Source of the DNA: Comamonadaceae bacterium
Lineage (GTDB): Bacteria > Pseudomonadota > Gammaproteobacteria > Burkholderiales > Burkholderiaceae_C
DNA: 64,000 nucleotides
Reading direction: 5' to 3'
Assembly (NCBI GenBank): GCA_947445115.1
Contig: CANFCG010000003.1
Coordinates: 48,716-112,715, forward strand
The position numbers and the translations under genes are program-made. This document shows positions 18,601-28,104 of the stretch, piece by piece (within the stretch, counting starts at the first letter, position 1; each line of letters starts with the position of its first letter). The notes below the pieces were generated by a model that did no database searches, had not been told where the DNA came from, and saw nothing but the letters and a program-made list of their open reading frames with translations.

Positions 18601-21264
18601 GCCCTTGGTGGCGAGCGCCTGCTTGCTGGCAGATTTTTTTTGCTGCGTCTCGGCAAGAAATCCTGCCAGCTTCAAGCGCTGCGCTTCGCCGCCCGAGAGC
18701 GTGGGCACGGGCTGCCCGAGTTTGACGTAATCTAGTCCCACATCGACGATCGGCTGTAGAACGCGTAACACTTCGCGTTGATCGCTAAATCGATGGCAAG
18801 CCTCATGAACTGTGAGTTCCAGCACATCGGCGACGCTTAAGCCGTTCCATTTAATTTCTAAAATTTCAGGTCGATAACGCGCACCTTGGCAGTCTTGGCA
18901 GCGCAAATACACGTCTGATAAAAACTGCATTTCCACATGCTCAAAGCCTGAGCCACCGCATAGCGGACAGCGCCCATCGCCGCCGTTAAACGAAAACTTA
19001 GACGCCGTGTAGCCTCTCTGTTTAGCGAGCGGTACTTGTGCAAATAGCTCGCGGATTGCGTCCCATGCGCCCACGTAACTGGCGGGGTTGGAGCGTGCGG
19101 TTTTGCCAATCGGAGATTGATCGACAAAGACGACTTCTTCTAAATGGTCAGCGCCCATCAAACGCTCGTGCAAGCCAGGCGTATCGGTCGCTTTGCCAAA
19201 GTGGCGCAGCAGTGCGGGCGCCAAAATATCTTGCACCAGTGTCGATTTGCCCGAACCGCTGACACCTGTAATCGTGACCAAACATTTGAGTGGGATATCG
19301 ACGTTGATGTTCTTCAAGTTGTGCTCACGCGCGCCTTCCAAAATCAGGCGCGGTGTGGATTCGGTGACGAGTTTTTTGAAACCCAGTCCAATCGTTTTAC
19401 GACCTGCAAGATACGCACCCGTAAGCGTGTCAGCGCTTCGTAGCAATTCAGGCGTGCCGTCAAACACCATTTGCCCGCCAGCCGTTCCAGGGCCTGGGCC
19501 CATGTCGATCACGCGGTCGGCTGCCAGCATCACGGCAGGGTCGTGCTCGACAACGACGAGCGTGTTGCCCGCATCACGTAGACGCAGCATGGCGCGGGTG
19601 ATGCGGTCCATGTCGCGCGGATGCAGGCCAATGCTGGGCTCATCCAAAACAAAAAGCGTATTGACTAGTGATGTACCCAGTGCCGTGGTGAGGTTGATGC
19701 GCTGCACCTCGCCGCCAGATAAGGTGCGGCTTTGGCGATCAAGTGTGAGGTAGCCAATGCCCACATCGCACAGGTATTGCAGGCGTGTGTTGATTTCTTC
19801 TAGGATGAGTTTTTGGGCTTTAACTTGCGCACCATCGCCATGTGTGTCCAGCGATTTAAAAAACACCCTCAGCTTCTCTATCGGCAACTTCATCACATCA
19901 TGCAGGCAGAGACCCGCTAGGCCACGCAGGACATGGCTTTCAAAGTCAATGCCTTTAGGGGTGAATCTGGACGTGGGTTGCAGCACGGCATCCGCTTGAG
20001 ATTTACTGCCAACGCGCCACAACAAGGATTCCAGCTTCAGTCTCGCGCCATCGCAAGTGGGGCAGGTCGTGTAGCTGCGGTACTTGGACAGTAGCACACG
20101 GATGTGCATTTTGTAAGCTTTGCTCTCCAAGTATTCAAAGAATCGCTTGATGCCAAACCAATGCTGATTCCACTTGCCATTCCAATTCGGTGAGCCGTTG
20201 ATGACCCATTGCTGCTGGTCATGCGTGAGCTTGTTCCAAGGCGTATCCCGCGGAATGCCTGCGGTTTCGGCGTGGCGCATCAGATCGTCTTGTGCTTCCT
20301 TCCAGGCAGGTGTTTGCATGACTTTGATCGCGCCCATGCGCAAGGTCAATTTATCGTTCGGGATGACGAGTCCGTAGTCCACGCCAATGACGCGGCCAAA
20401 GCCTCGGCAGGTTTCGCACGCACCGTGGGCGGAGTTAAACGAAAACAGCGAAGGGGTTGGCAGGCCATACTGTATGCCGCTTTCAGGGCAATGCAGGCCT
20501 GTGGAGAAGCGCCATTCCTCGCTCTTTGTATCCGTATCAGCAAAGACGGTGAGCTTGCCACTGCCGTGTTTGAGTGCGGCCTCTATCGCTTCTATTGCAC
20601 GTGGTTTTGGAGCAGCGCTGGCGCGGAATCTATCGGCAATAACGTTTATCTTGGTGCTCCCCACTGGGGAGCTGTCCGCAGGCCTCTGGGGCAGCCATTT
20701 CGTGAACCCAGCACTCGACAACCACTGTTCAATTTCTGGCGTGGTGATGTTGGCAGGCAGCGTAACGGGGAAAGTGATTTGAAGACGAGGGTCGCCCTTC
20801 TTGGCCTTCTCGCATATCTCGGCGTAGATGGATTCGGTATCGTCATGCCTGACTGCTAGTCCTGTTTGTTTATCAAACAATTGGGCGCTTCGTGCAAATA
20901 AAAGTTTAAGGTGGTCGTTCAGTTCTGTCATCGTACCCACGGTCGAGCGTGAGCTACGCACGGGGTTGCTTTGGTCGATGGCAATGGCGGGCGGCACGCC
21001 TTCAATCTTGTCCACGGCGGGCTTGTCCATACGGTCTAAAAACTGCCGTGCGTAGGCGCTAAAGGTTTCGACGTAGCGGCGCTGGCCTTCGGCAAACAGT
21101 GTGTCAAACACCAAGGATGATTTGCCAGAACCGCTGACGCCTGTGACGACAGTCAGCTCACCCGTTTTAATATCGAGATCGAGGTTTTTGAGGTTATGCT
21201 GGCGTGCTCCTCGAATCTTGATGAGGGGCTGGTTGGAAGAGTGAGCGGTAGGGTTTTTTTGCAT
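15691..21264 (-). CDS. uvrA: Tandem double-length UvrA (four ABC ATPase domains)
   Basis: 1857 aa, about twice the usual 940-950 aa UvrA. Two complete UvrA-like halves are fused: about 1-985 and 1005-1857. Four Walker A motifs (GVSGSGKS near residues 41, 667, 1033 and 1563) and four LSGGE signatures (near 515, 855, 1411 and 1736) are visible. Both halves keep the C-terminal zinc module ([11 protein letters not shown] and [11 protein letters not shown], each with a second CxxC). The first zinc finger is intact in half 2 (ACPVCSTSY...WCKDC) but degenerate in half 1 (HCPESGIQY). Half 2 has the more canonical UvrB-binding insert ([16 protein letters not shown]). UvrA recognises DNA damage in nucleotide excision repair. 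Fused UvrA forms are known in Burkholderiales; whether a normal uvrA also exists cannot be seen here. Confidence 0.92.
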   Translation of the reverse strand: MQKNPTAHSSNQPLIKIRGARQHNLKNLDLDIKTGELTVVTGVSGSGKSSLVFDTLFAEGQRRYVETFSAYARQFLDRMDKPAVDKIEGVPPAIAIDQSNPVRSSRSTVGTMTELNDHLKLLFARSAQLFDKQTGLAVRHDDTESIYAEICEKAKKGDPRLQITFPVTLPANITTPEIEQWLSSAGFTKWLPQRPADSSPVGSTKINVIADRFRASAAPKPRAIEAIEAALKHGSGKLTVFADTDTKSEEWRFSTGLHCPESGIQYGLPTPSLFSFNSAHGACETCRGFGRVIGVDYGLVIPNDKLTLRMGAIKVMQTPAWKEAQDDLMRHAETAGIPRDTPWNKLTHDQQQWVINGSPNWNGKWNQHWFGIKRFFEYLESKAYKMHIRVLLSKYRSYTTCPTCDGARLKLESLLWRVGSKSQADAVLQPTSRFTPKGIDFESHVLRGLAGLCLHDVMKLPIEKLRVFFKSLDTHGDGAQVKAQKLILEEINTRLQYLCDVGIGYLTLDRQSRTLSGGEVQRINLTTALGTSLVNTLFVLDEPSIGLHPRDMDRITRAMLRLRDAGNTLVVVEHDPAVMLAADRVIDMGPGPGTAGGQMVFDGTPELLRSADTLTGAYLAGRKTIGLGFKKLVTESTPRLILEGAREHNLKNINVDIPLKCLVTITGVSGSGKSTLVQDILAPALLRHFGKATDTPGLHERLMGADHLEEVVFVDQSPIGKTARSNPASYVGAWDAIRELFAQVPLAKQRGYTASKFSFNGGDGRCPLCGGSGFEHVEMQFLSDVYLRCQDCQGARYRPEILEIKWNGLSVADVLELTVHEACHRFSDQREVLRVLQPIVDVGLDYVKLGQPVPTLSGGEAQRLKLAGFLAETQQKKSASKQALATKGKLFMFDEPTTGLHFDDIAKLMRALRKLLDAGHSLIIIEHNLDVIRASDWLIDLGPEGGDAGGEIVAVGTPDDLKKNATSHTGRALREYEGAVGVSERIPTPLSLRNISPTSQGQTNSIQIKGARENNLKNLSVNIPHGQFNVITGVSGSGKSTLAFDILFNEGQRRYLESLNAYARSIVQPAGRPEVDAVYGIPPTVAIEQRLSRGGRKSTVGTATEVWHFLRLLYVKLGVQHCVHDGTPVAPQTPDSIAAHILRDFKGQHIGLLAPLVINRKGVYTELADWARPRGYTHLRIDGQFLPTTNFPRIDRFKEHTVELPVADIHVNAANEKALRAALAVALEHGKGVVHVLTPLIAPDFIGKISVFSTLRACPVCSTSYNELDPRLFSYNSKHGWCKDCVGTGVALSKEQRKLLDDSVRDDDNKGREQSFEEAAIEDVSDQACPSCSGTRLNLLARAVRFEGTPITDVAALSIADVRAWIKTLKLKGRDADIARDLIPEIEGRLAFLEQVGLSYLTLDRGAPTLSGGEAQRIRLAAQLGSNLQGVCYVLDEPTIGLHARDNAILLSALKDLSSKGNTLVVVEHDADTIRAADHIIDIGSSAGKRGGRLVAEGSVADVQAVAESQTGQYLGTALKHPFQARRGTSTSKIEIKNAKLHNLQNVSVDIPLGKLVAITGVSGSGKSTLAREVLFPQVKGNLAASGLERILEVDQTPIGKTPRSCPATYVGFWDLIRKLFADTLEAKARGYLAARFSFNTGPGRCDGCEGQGMKTIAMSFLPDVKVLCEVCKGARFNPETLAVHWKGKSIGDVLQMEVDEAVEFFAAMPSVAHPLQLLKDVGLGYLTLGQPSPTLSGGEAQRLKLVTELSKVRDDVAKRGQKTPLTLYVLDEPTVGLHMADVEKLIRVLHRLVNAGHSVVVIEHDLDVIAEADWVIDMGPEGGKDGGKVVCAGTPETVVKSCSHTGRALKALLTKA

Positions 21265-21272
21265 GGCAAAAC

Positions 21273-21296
21273 ATTGTAGAGGGCGCGTTCTACAAT
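21273..21296. promoter_or_regulatory. Inverted repeat in the uvrA/binding-protein divergent promoter
   Basis: ATTGTAGA and TCTACAAT form a perfect 8-bp inverted repeat separated by 8 bp, located between the divergent starts of uvrA (21264) and the binding-protein gene (21342). Each arm contains a TACAAT -10-like box, one per strand. It may be an operator or back-to-back promoter elements. It does not resemble a LexA box. Confidence 0.45.
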
Positions 21297-21341
21297 CCTA
21301 AAAAAATGGCGATCGAATGGCTAATAAAAGGAGATTCAGAG

Positions 21342-22463
21342 ATGAATATTCAAATGACTAAACGCTTACTTTTAGCGGTACTTTCAAGCAGCTTGTTTGG
21401 CTTGCCCAGTTACGCACAAATTTTGATTGGTCAAACGGCCGGATTTACGGGGGCTGTCGGTGCCAATGTGAAAGAAACTGCCGAGGGGGCGCAACTCTAC
21501 ATTGACTCCGTCAATGCCAGTGGTGGGGTGGCTGGGCAGCAAATCAAAATCATTGCGCTCGACGATAAATTCGATGTGAAATTAGCGGCAGAAAATGCTC
21601 GTATCTTGATTGAAGAGAAGCAAGTGGTCGCCTTATTTCTTAATCGTGGGACGCCGCATACAGAAGCTATTTTGCCTTTGCTTAAAAAATATGGAATCGC
21701 ATTGGTTGCGCCTTCTACGGGCGCGATGCTCTTGCACAAGCCCGTGAATAGATACGTGTTCAATGTGCGCTCCAGCTATCAACGGGAGGCCGAAAAGGCG
21801 GTCGCGCATCTGTTATCAATGGGCCTGCAAAGGATTGCCGTGGTGCATGTGGATGACTCTTTTGGAAACGACGCTTTAGTGGGTGCGGATGCTGGGTTTG
21901 AGAAAAATAAAATTAAACCTATCGGTATTTTTAAAGTCGATAGAGATAAACCAAGTTATGAAGTGATAGTGCCAGGTATTGTGAAAGTCAACGCGCAGGC
22001 AGTGCTGTGGTTTGGCTCTGGCTCAGCGGTCAGTAATGGGATTAAAGCTTTGCGTGCGGCAGGGTCTTTTGCCACGGTTGTGACGCTGTCAAACAATGCC
22101 TCAGAAGGATTTATTAAATCACTCGGCCCCTTGGGTGAAGGTGTGATTGTGACCCAAGTATTTCCGTCCGAGCGCTCGGGCACGTATGCCTTGGTGCGGC
22201 AGGCTCAAGATTTGGGTAAGGCTGCAGGCGTGACCAAAATTTCACCGTCGATGTTGGAAGGATTTTCTGGTGCTAAGGTATTGGTGGAGGCGCTACGCCG
22301 CGCTGGTAAAAACCCTAGCCGCGCACAAATCATTTTGGCCTTAGAGGGCATGAAAAAATTTGACCTAGGCGGGCTTGAAGTGGGTTATAGCCCAACAGAC
22401 CATACGGGTTTAGATTTTGCCGATTTATCCATCATTGGCAAAGATGGCAAGTTCATGCGTTAA
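21342..22463 (+). CDS. Branched-chain amino-acid-type ABC transporter substrate-binding protein
   Basis: 373 aa from the ATG at 21342, preceded by AAAGGAG; an upstream ATG at 21306 lacks a site. Signal peptide at about 1-27, cut near PSYAQ. The mature protein has the Peripla_BP_6 fold: LIGQTAGFTGAVGANVKE, GVAGQQIKIIALDD and AVVHVDDSFGNDAL. Relatives bind Leu/Ile/Val, amides or aromatic acids in the periplasm. No permease or ATPase genes lie beside it, so it is an orphan binding protein. Such orphans are common in Burkholderiales and may feed a transporter encoded elsewhere or act as sensors. Confidence 0.88.
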   Translation: MNIQMTKRLLLAVLSSSLFGLPSYAQILIGQTAGFTGAVGANVKETAEGAQLYIDSVNASGGVAGQQIKIIALDDKFDVKLAAENARILIEEKQVVALFLNRGTPHTEAILPLLKKYGIALVAPSTGAMLLHKPVNRYVFNVRSSYQREAEKAVAHLLSMGLQRIAVVHVDDSFGNDALVGADAGFEKNKIKPIGIFKVDRDKPSYEVIVPGIVKVNAQAVLWFGSGSAVSNGIKALRAAGSFATVVTLSNNASEGFIKSLGPLGEGVIVTQVFPSERSGTYALVRQAQDLGKAAGVTKISPSMLEGFSGAKVLVEALRRAGKNPSRAQIILALEGMKKFDLGGLEVGYSPTDHTGLDFADLSIIGKDGKFMR

Positions 22464-22473
22464 CGCGATCTGC

Positions 22474-23784
22474 TCAAGTTGAGCGATTGCGTGCGAGCGG
22501 TGGGTTTTTAGCGAAATACCGCGCAAGGCCACGCACAATGGCGCTTGTGAGCTGGTCTTGGTATTCGGGGTCACGTAGTTTTTGTTCTTCCTCAGGGTGG
22601 CTAATGAAGGCGGTCTCTATCAGCACACTGGGAATATCGGGTGCTTTTAAAACAGCAAAACTGGCTTGTTCCACACTACCTTTGTGAAGTTTGGCCATGC
22701 CACCAATCTCCGTGAGCATGCCATTGCCAAGCAGCAAACTGTCCTTGATTTGTGCGGTCGTACTCATATCGAATAGGGCCCGCTTCACGACTACATCTTT
22801 CACCTTGATGTTGAGCCCTCCGACGCTATCGGCTTTGTTTTCTTTATCGGCTATCCAGCGGGCTGCGCTGCTGGAGGCGCCTCGCTCACTGAGCGCAAAT
22901 ACGCTAGCGCCGCGTGCGGTGGGGGTGAAGAAAGCGTCAGCGTGAATGCTCACAAATAAATCGGCTTTAACACGCTGCGCCTTTTGTACGCGCTGGTGCA
23001 GGGGGACAAAGTAGTCGCCATCCCGTGTTAAAAAAGCGCGCATAGTACTGCCTTTGACTTGCTGGCTATTGATCTTGCTTTGCAAAATCTGCGCCATTTG
23101 CAGCACCACATCTTTTTCTTTTGTGCCTGCGGGGCCAATTGCGCCTGGGTCTTCACCACCGTGGCCGGCATCGATGGCGACAATGATGAGTCGATCTGTT
23201 TGGCCGGCGGCGATGGGAGATGGCTGTGATGGATTGCTGGCCGTGGTTTTTGGCGAGATGGCTGGCGCGGGTTTAGATTTTGAAGCAATCAAATCACCTA
23301 ACGGATCGGTTGTGGTGAGGAGTGGTTTTTTCATTCCCGCAATGAGCGCATCTAGCGGATCAGTCGCCATAGCAGGATACAAATCCACGACTAAGCGATG
23401 CTGATACGCCGCCACTGGGGTCAGCGTAAAGACTTGTGGCTTGGCTTGCTGCTTTAAATCGATCACCAAGCGAACTACATTAGGCACGTTTTGCCCAACG
23501 CGTATGCCACTAATAAACGGATCGTCCGACTTGACTTTGGCAACCAGCTCCCTTAGCTCGGGGTTGAGATCAATGCCCGTGATGTCGAGTGCCAAGCGCG
23601 GCGGATCAGAAATAAAAACTTGCGTGGTGGATAGCGCCACATCAGACTCAATCGTCACACGGGTGTAGTCGGCGGCCGGCCAAACGCGTACAGCCACAAT
23701 AGCAGCAGCCCTTGCCAGTTCTGCTGCGCCGAGCAGGAGTGCCGTGTAAGGCAGGATGGATAGGACTTTGCGACGCTTGAGCAT
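22474..23784 (-). CDS. amiC: N-acetylmuramoyl-L-alanine amidase (AmiC type)
   Basis: 436 aa. The N-terminus has a twin-arginine-like signal (LKRRKVLSILPY), as in Tat-exported AmiC. An AMIN septal-targeting domain follows (about 28-140, VRVWPAADYTRVTIESD), then a Pro/Ser-rich linker, then Amidase_3 (about 200-425). Zinc ligands appear in AIDAGHGGEDPGA, LFVSIHADAF and VLIETAFISHPEEE. The enzyme cuts peptide stems from peptidoglycan during daughter-cell separation. It lies 2 bp after tsaE on the same strand. Confidence 0.94.
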   Translation of the reverse strand: MLKRRKVLSILPYTALLLGAAELARAAAIVAVRVWPAADYTRVTIESDVALSTTQVFISDPPRLALDITGIDLNPELRELVAKVKSDDPFISGIRVGQNVPNVVRLVIDLKQQAKPQVFTLTPVAAYQHRLVVDLYPAMATDPLDALIAGMKKPLLTTTDPLGDLIASKSKPAPAISPKTTASNPSQPSPIAAGQTDRLIIVAIDAGHGGEDPGAIGPAGTKEKDVVLQMAQILQSKINSQQVKGSTMRAFLTRDGDYFVPLHQRVQKAQRVKADLFVSIHADAFFTPTARGASVFALSERGASSSAARWIADKENKADSVGGLNIKVKDVVVKRALFDMSTTAQIKDSLLLGNGMLTEIGGMAKLHKGSVEQASFAVLKAPDIPSVLIETAFISHPEEEQKLRDPEYQDQLTSAIVRGLARYFAKNPPLARNRST

Positions 23785-23786
23785 AT

Positions 23787-24257
23787 TTATTTGAGAGTGA
23801 TACTGACTTGTCTTGATTCGTCATGCCGCAGCTCAATCGAAATCACAATATCTGCTGGCGGTAATAACGGATGCGCTTTAGCTGCCCATTCCACTATCTT
23901 TAATCCTGCGGTTGCGAATATGTCGCGAAAGCCAGCATCTTCCCATTCCATGGGATCGTTAAAGCGGTAAAAGTCGAAGTGTGAAATGGCAAGAAAACTA
24001 CCCACTAAGCCATATCCTGCTTGGCTTCCCGAGTATGTTTCAACGATCGCATAGGTCGGACTTTTGATGCGCCCCGTCACACCAAGTGCCTGCAATAGAT
24101 AGCGCGCCAGTGTAGTTTTTCCAGCGCCTAAGTCACCACGCAATTCGACCATCGTGTTCGACAAATCGTGCGCCCGGACGAACGCTTTGGCGAACGCTTC
24201 AGTATCGGATTCGTTATGCCAGAAAATAGGGGAATGGACAGTCATGCTTTCAATCAT
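23787..24257 (-). CDS. tsaE: tRNA t6A biosynthesis ATPase TsaE
   Basis: 156 aa. TsaE is the small ATPase of the TsaB-TsaD-TsaE complex that makes N6-threonylcarbamoyladenosine on tRNAs reading ANN codons. Motifs are Walker A LRGDLGAGKTTLAR, IKSPTYAIVETY, and a Walker B-type acidic stretch near HFDFYRF. The start could also be the ATG at 24245, which would shorten the overlap with queG. The tsaE-amiC order is a common proteobacterial arrangement. Confidence 0.94.
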   Translation of the reverse strand: MIESMTVHSPIFWHNESDTEAFAKAFVRAHDLSNTMVELRGDLGAGKTTLARYLLQALGVTGRIKSPTYAIVETYSGSQAGYGLVGSFLAISHFDFYRFNDPMEWEDAGFRDIFATAGLKIVEWAAKAHPLLPPADIVISIELRHDESRQVSITLK

Positions 24258-25358
24258 CAGCTACTAAAAAAGATCGAACAATGGGGACGAGAACTTGGAT
24301 TCTCGCAAATTGGCGTAGCGGGTATTGATTTGGGCTCTAGCGAGCCGTCCTTGCTGGATTGGCTAGCTAAAGGTTTTCATGGCGAAATGGGCTACATGGC
24401 CGCGCATGGACTTAAGCGTGCACGGCCTGCTGAGCTACTGGAAGGCACCGTCTGCGTCATCACGGCGCGCATGGATTATTTGCCAAAAAACACCCCCACC
24501 GATTGGCGCGAAGTAGAGGCGCAACGCCTTGCCGCGCCGCATGAAGCGGTGATTTCCGTCTATGCCAGAGGCCGTGACTATCACAAGGTGATGCGCGCAC
24601 GGCTGCAAACGTTGAGTGAAAAATTAGCTGCTGAAATGCAAATTATTGATCCTAAAAATGCGCTCGCTAGCCGCGTTTTTGTTGACTCTGCGCCTGTGTT
24701 GGAGGTCGAGCTGGCCAGTCGATCAGGCCTTGGGTGGCGCGGTAAGCATACGCTGCTACTGAATCGCGAGGCGGGCTCGATGTTTTTTCTAGGCGAAATT
24801 TTTGTTAACTTTGAATTACCGAAGACAGCCACCCAAGAGCCTCACTGCGGCAGTTGCACGGCGTGTATTGACGTGTGCCCGACCGCTGCCATCGTTGCGC
24901 CGTTTGAAGTGGATGCGCGGCGCTGTATCTCGTACCTCACGATTGAAAATAAAGGCCCCATTCCCGTGGAGTTCCGCGCGGCAATGGGCAATCGCATCTA
25001 TGGCTGCGACGATTGCCAAACCGTGTGTCCTTGGAACAAGTTTGCCAAGCGTGCGGTGATTTCTGATTTCGATGTGCGGGAAGGGATGGAGGACAGCACG
25101 CTTTTGGAACTCTTTTCATGGAGCGAGGAAGAGTTTTTAAAGCGCACCGAGGGCAGCGCGATTAGGAGAATTGCCTACGAGCGTTGGCAGCGTAATATCG
25201 CGGTTGCTTTGGGGAATCAATTGAGAAGTGCCTCGCAGGCCACATCAGATAAGGCTTCCACGAGTGCCATCGTGGCAGCGCTCACCGCCAAGCGCTTGCA
25301 CAGCAGCGAGCTGGTGATTGAGCATATTGATTGGGCGTTGGCGCAGCTCGCACCTTGA
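24216..25358 (+). CDS. queG: Epoxyqueuosine reductase
   Basis: 380 aa from the ATG at 24216; 24234 is an alternative, and the domain begins about 12 residues after that. It reduces epoxyqueuosine to queuosine in tRNA, using cobalamin and two [4Fe-4S] clusters. Cluster motifs are CGSCTACIDVCPTAAI and CDDCQTVCPWN, and the N-terminal region has GELGFSQIGVAG-like sequence (GRELGFSQIG). The C-terminus carries HEAT-like sequence (RIAYERWQRNIAVALGN). It is divergent from tsaE, with the 5' ends overlapping by about 40 bp. Confidence 0.95.
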   Translation: MPENRGMDSHAFNHQLLKKIEQWGRELGFSQIGVAGIDLGSSEPSLLDWLAKGFHGEMGYMAAHGLKRARPAELLEGTVCVITARMDYLPKNTPTDWREVEAQRLAAPHEAVISVYARGRDYHKVMRARLQTLSEKLAAEMQIIDPKNALASRVFVDSAPVLEVELASRSGLGWRGKHTLLLNREAGSMFFLGEIFVNFELPKTATQEPHCGSCTACIDVCPTAAIVAPFEVDARRCISYLTIENKGPIPVEFRAAMGNRIYGCDDCQTVCPWNKFAKRAVISDFDVREGMEDSTLLELFSWSEEEFLKRTEGSAIRRIAYERWQRNIAVALGNQLRSASQATSDKASTSAIVAALTAKRLHSSELVIEHIDWALAQLAP

Positions 25359-25417
25359 AATAAGTGATTCGTCTCACGGGACTAGCTGCCTTGCAGGGCA
25401 TCGCAGACAATGTTTGG

Positions 25418-26809
25418 ATGACCGAATCATCGACTCCAGCAAACCCAGCCGCCAAACCGCTTTGGAAAACTTATCTCGCCTTCTTGCTGCCGATGATTGC
25501 TAGCAACATTTTGCAAGCAGCGTCTGGCACGCTTAACAACATCTACCTAGGTCAAATGATTGGCGTGGGGGCGATGGCGTCGGTCTCGGCGTTTTTCCCT
25601 GTGCTCTTCTTTTTAATCTCATTCATGATTGGTCTTGGCGCGGGCGCGTCGGTGTTGATTGGGCAGGCGTGGGGCGCTAAAGAGCTTGACCGCGTCAAAG
25701 CGATTGCGGGCACGACCCTGATGGTGGGTATTGGCGCAGGCCTTATCGTGGCGCTGTTTGGCGGCACGTTTACCGAGCACATGCTTTTGGCCTTGGGTAC
25801 GCCCGCCGACATCTTGCCAGGCAGTACGGCTTACGCCCGCATCATGCTGATTGCTGCGCCAGGCATCTTTGTGTTTTTGCTGGTGACTTCGATGCTCCGC
25901 GGTGTGGGCGATACCAAGACGCCGCTCAAAACATTGCTGATTTCAACGCTCATTGGTTTGGTGCTCACGCCTGCTTTGATTCGCGGTTGGTTGGGGCTGC
26001 CGCAAATGGGCGTGGCAAGTGGCGCGTGGGCTGCGACGGTATCGTATGTGGTGGCGATGAGCTGGACGGCGTGGCATTTACTAAAAACGCCTTACGGCAA
26101 AGAGGGCAAGTCGCATCCGCTGGCGCCAGATCGTGCGTTCCTTGTGCACTTGCGTATCGATCGCGTCATTTTGGGAAAGGTGCTCAAGATTGGTCTGCCC
26201 ACGGCGCTGTCCATGATTACGATTTCGCTGGCCGAAGTCGCAGTTCTATTTTTGGTGAATCGCTATGGCTCGCAGGCGACAGCGGCTTACGGTGCGGTCA
26301 ATCAAATTGTGTCCTATGTGCAATTCCCCGCCATTTCAATTGCGATCACAGCGTCCATTTTGGGCGCGCAAGCTATTGGCGCAGGGCGTACGCAAAACTT
26401 GGGCAAGATTGCGCAAACAGGCATCGCTATGAATTTGATATTGACGGGTGCACTGGTTCTCATTGGCTATGTGCTGTCGCGCTACATGCTGCGTTTGTTT
26501 ATCACTGACGAAGCGGTGGTTGATCTTGCACAAAGTTTGTTGCACATCATGCTGTGGAGCTCCGTCGTGATGGGCATGTCGATGGTACTTTCAGGGTTGA
26601 TGCGTGCCAGTGGCGCAGTGATGGTGCCGACCTTGCTGAGCATGCTGGCGATTGGCGCGATCGAGATCCCCGCCGCCTGGTTGCTCAGCAATCGCTTTGG
26701 GCTTAGCGGGATTTGGGCGGCGTATCCGATTGCCTTTATCGCCATGCTGTCCATGCAAACGGCGTACTATCGTTTGGTGTGGAAGAAGCGACCAATTAAA
26801 AGACTTTGA
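25418..26809 (+). CDS. MATE-family multidrug efflux transporter
   Basis: 463 aa from the ATG at 25418; a GTG at 25364 is an alternative start with no better site. It has twelve predicted membrane helices in two MatE repeats: MIASNILQAASGTLNNIYLG opens the first, and LKIGLPTALSMITISLAEVA opens the second. The loop SMLRGVGDTKTPLK is typical. MATE proteins export cationic compounds using Na+ or H+ gradients. It begins 60 bp after queG and may be co-transcribed. Confidence 0.92.
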   Translation: MTESSTPANPAAKPLWKTYLAFLLPMIASNILQAASGTLNNIYLGQMIGVGAMASVSAFFPVLFFLISFMIGLGAGASVLIGQAWGAKELDRVKAIAGTTLMVGIGAGLIVALFGGTFTEHMLLALGTPADILPGSTAYARIMLIAAPGIFVFLLVTSMLRGVGDTKTPLKTLLISTLIGLVLTPALIRGWLGLPQMGVASGAWAATVSYVVAMSWTAWHLLKTPYGKEGKSHPLAPDRAFLVHLRIDRVILGKVLKIGLPTALSMITISLAEVAVLFLVNRYGSQATAAYGAVNQIVSYVQFPAISIAITASILGAQAIGAGRTQNLGKIAQTGIAMNLILTGALVLIGYVLSRYMLRLFITDEAVVDLAQSLLHIMLWSSVVMGMSMVLSGLMRASGAVMVPTLLSMLAIGAIEIPAAWLLSNRFGLSGIWAAYPIAFIAMLSMQTAYYRLVWKKRPIKRL

Positions 26810-26823
26810 TGCTAGCTAGGCGG

Positions 26824-28071
26824 TTAGGCCTCTGCAACTAATCGCCACAGCGACGTCACTTCTTTACTTCTCGCGTTGTACAGCGGATCTGTGCCGTCCT
26901 CAGCTTTGGGGTGTTCAGGCCGTATATCCGTGCGATTTAGTACTTTAAGGCCACCAGCTTTAAACATCCCTAGCAATTCATCGCGTGTGCGTAGACCGAG
27001 GTGTTCAGCGATGTCGGACAGCAAGAGCCAGCCTTCGCCGTTAGGTGTAAGGTGCGAGGCCAAGCCCGATAGAAACCCTTTGAGCATCAAGCCGCCTTCG
27101 TCGTACACGGCGCGTTCAATCGGGGAGCTAGGACGCGCAGGCAGCCACGGCGGGTTGCACACGATGAGCGAGGCTTTGCCTTCGGGGAAGAGGTCGGTTT
27201 GCAGCAGCTTGACGTGTTCGATCACGCCCAACTTGGTTAGGTTCTCACGGGCGCAGGCAAGGGCGCGTGTGTCGCTGTCGGTAGCGACCACGTGCGTGAC
27301 TTCGCGTCGCGCCAGCACGGCTGCCAGCACGCCTGTTCCTGTACCAATATCAAACGCCACAAACTTGACGCGCTCAAAGAAGGTGGGCGGAAACTCGGCG
27401 CGGTTGACAAGGGTGATGTACTCACCGCGCACGGGTGAAAACACGCCGTAGTGAGGGTGGATGCGATTGTTGGCGGTACTGCCGATTTTGCCCAGTGCAC
27501 CAATCTCCACGCCTTTTTTGCGCCATTCGTGCGAGCTGGTCACGCCCATCAATTCACGTAGCGTGGCAACTGATGTGAGTGCCGCTGCGTTTAACACGCC
27601 CGAGCTAGCTGCCTCGCCCCACGCCTCAGCGCATGCCAGTTTGGCGTCTGGCGCACGGCGCAGCGGAATGCCATAGTCTGCATCGAATGGAATCAAGATG
27701 CAGCTCAAAACCCGCGCCCGCTGCGCTTGCGCTTGGCGATGCAGGTGGAAGCCCTGCGCAGCAAGCTCGTTGGCAGTGGGTGCCTGCGAAGACCCGTCTG
27801 GTAAGGCTTCCGCGGGCTTAGTCGCTTTGCGTTTTTTGCGATCGGGCACTTTGTCAATACGCCGCGCCATCGCTGCCAGCAAGAGCTTTGCGTTTTGAAA
27901 ATCGCCACGCCAAAGCAAGCCCGTGCCCGCGCAAGCCAAGCGGTAAGCGGAATCTGCCGATAGGGTGTCGTCAGCAATCACCACACGTTTAGGAGGCGGT
28001 GCGCCGCGCTCTGAGCGCCAAATGGCGGAGCAGTCTTTGTCTTTCTCAGACCAGTGGATTAATGATGTCAT
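26824..28071 (-). CDS. Class I SAM-dependent methyltransferase
   Basis: 415 aa. The C-terminal half (about 240-390) is a Rossmann methyltransferase: SAM motif I AFDIGTGTGVLAAVLAR, motif II ATDSDTRAL, and motif IV CNPPWLPARPS. NPPW/NPPY motifs mark enzymes that methylate an exocyclic or amide nitrogen (N6-adenine, N2-guanine or Gln), in the 'small methyltransferase' domain class. The N-terminal 230 residues are less familiar and may bind RNA or protein. The substrate is not determined by sequence. Confidence 0.82.
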   Translation of the reverse strand: MTSLIHWSEKDKDCSAIWRSERGAPPPKRVVIADDTLSADSAYRLACAGTGLLWRGDFQNAKLLLAAMARRIDKVPDRKKRKATKPAEALPDGSSQAPTANELAAQGFHLHRQAQAQRARVLSCILIPFDADYGIPLRRAPDAKLACAEAWGEAASSGVLNAAALTSVATLRELMGVTSSHEWRKKGVEIGALGKIGSTANNRIHPHYGVFSPVRGEYITLVNRAEFPPTFFERVKFVAFDIGTGTGVLAAVLARREVTHVVATDSDTRALACARENLTKLGVIEHVKLLQTDLFPEGKASLIVCNPPWLPARPSSPIERAVYDEGGLMLKGFLSGLASHLTPNGEGWLLLSDIAEHLGLRTRDELLGMFKAGGLKVLNRTDIRPEHPKAEDGTDPLYNARSKEVTSLWRLVAEA

Positions 28072-28104
28072 GCACCGAGTGTAGGTGCTGTGCAGATAGT
28101 CGAG

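Noticed and set aside
20209..20859. Long open frame of 216 codons on the plus strand opposite uvrA
   Set aside because: It is a shadow of the uvrA coding sequence: Cys/Arg-rich, low-complexity translation with no recognisable domain or RBS.
15691..21264. Two separate uvrA genes misjoined by an error
   Set aside because: The reading frame is open throughout, with a plausible linker near residues 985-1005, and double-length UvrA proteins are known in this order.
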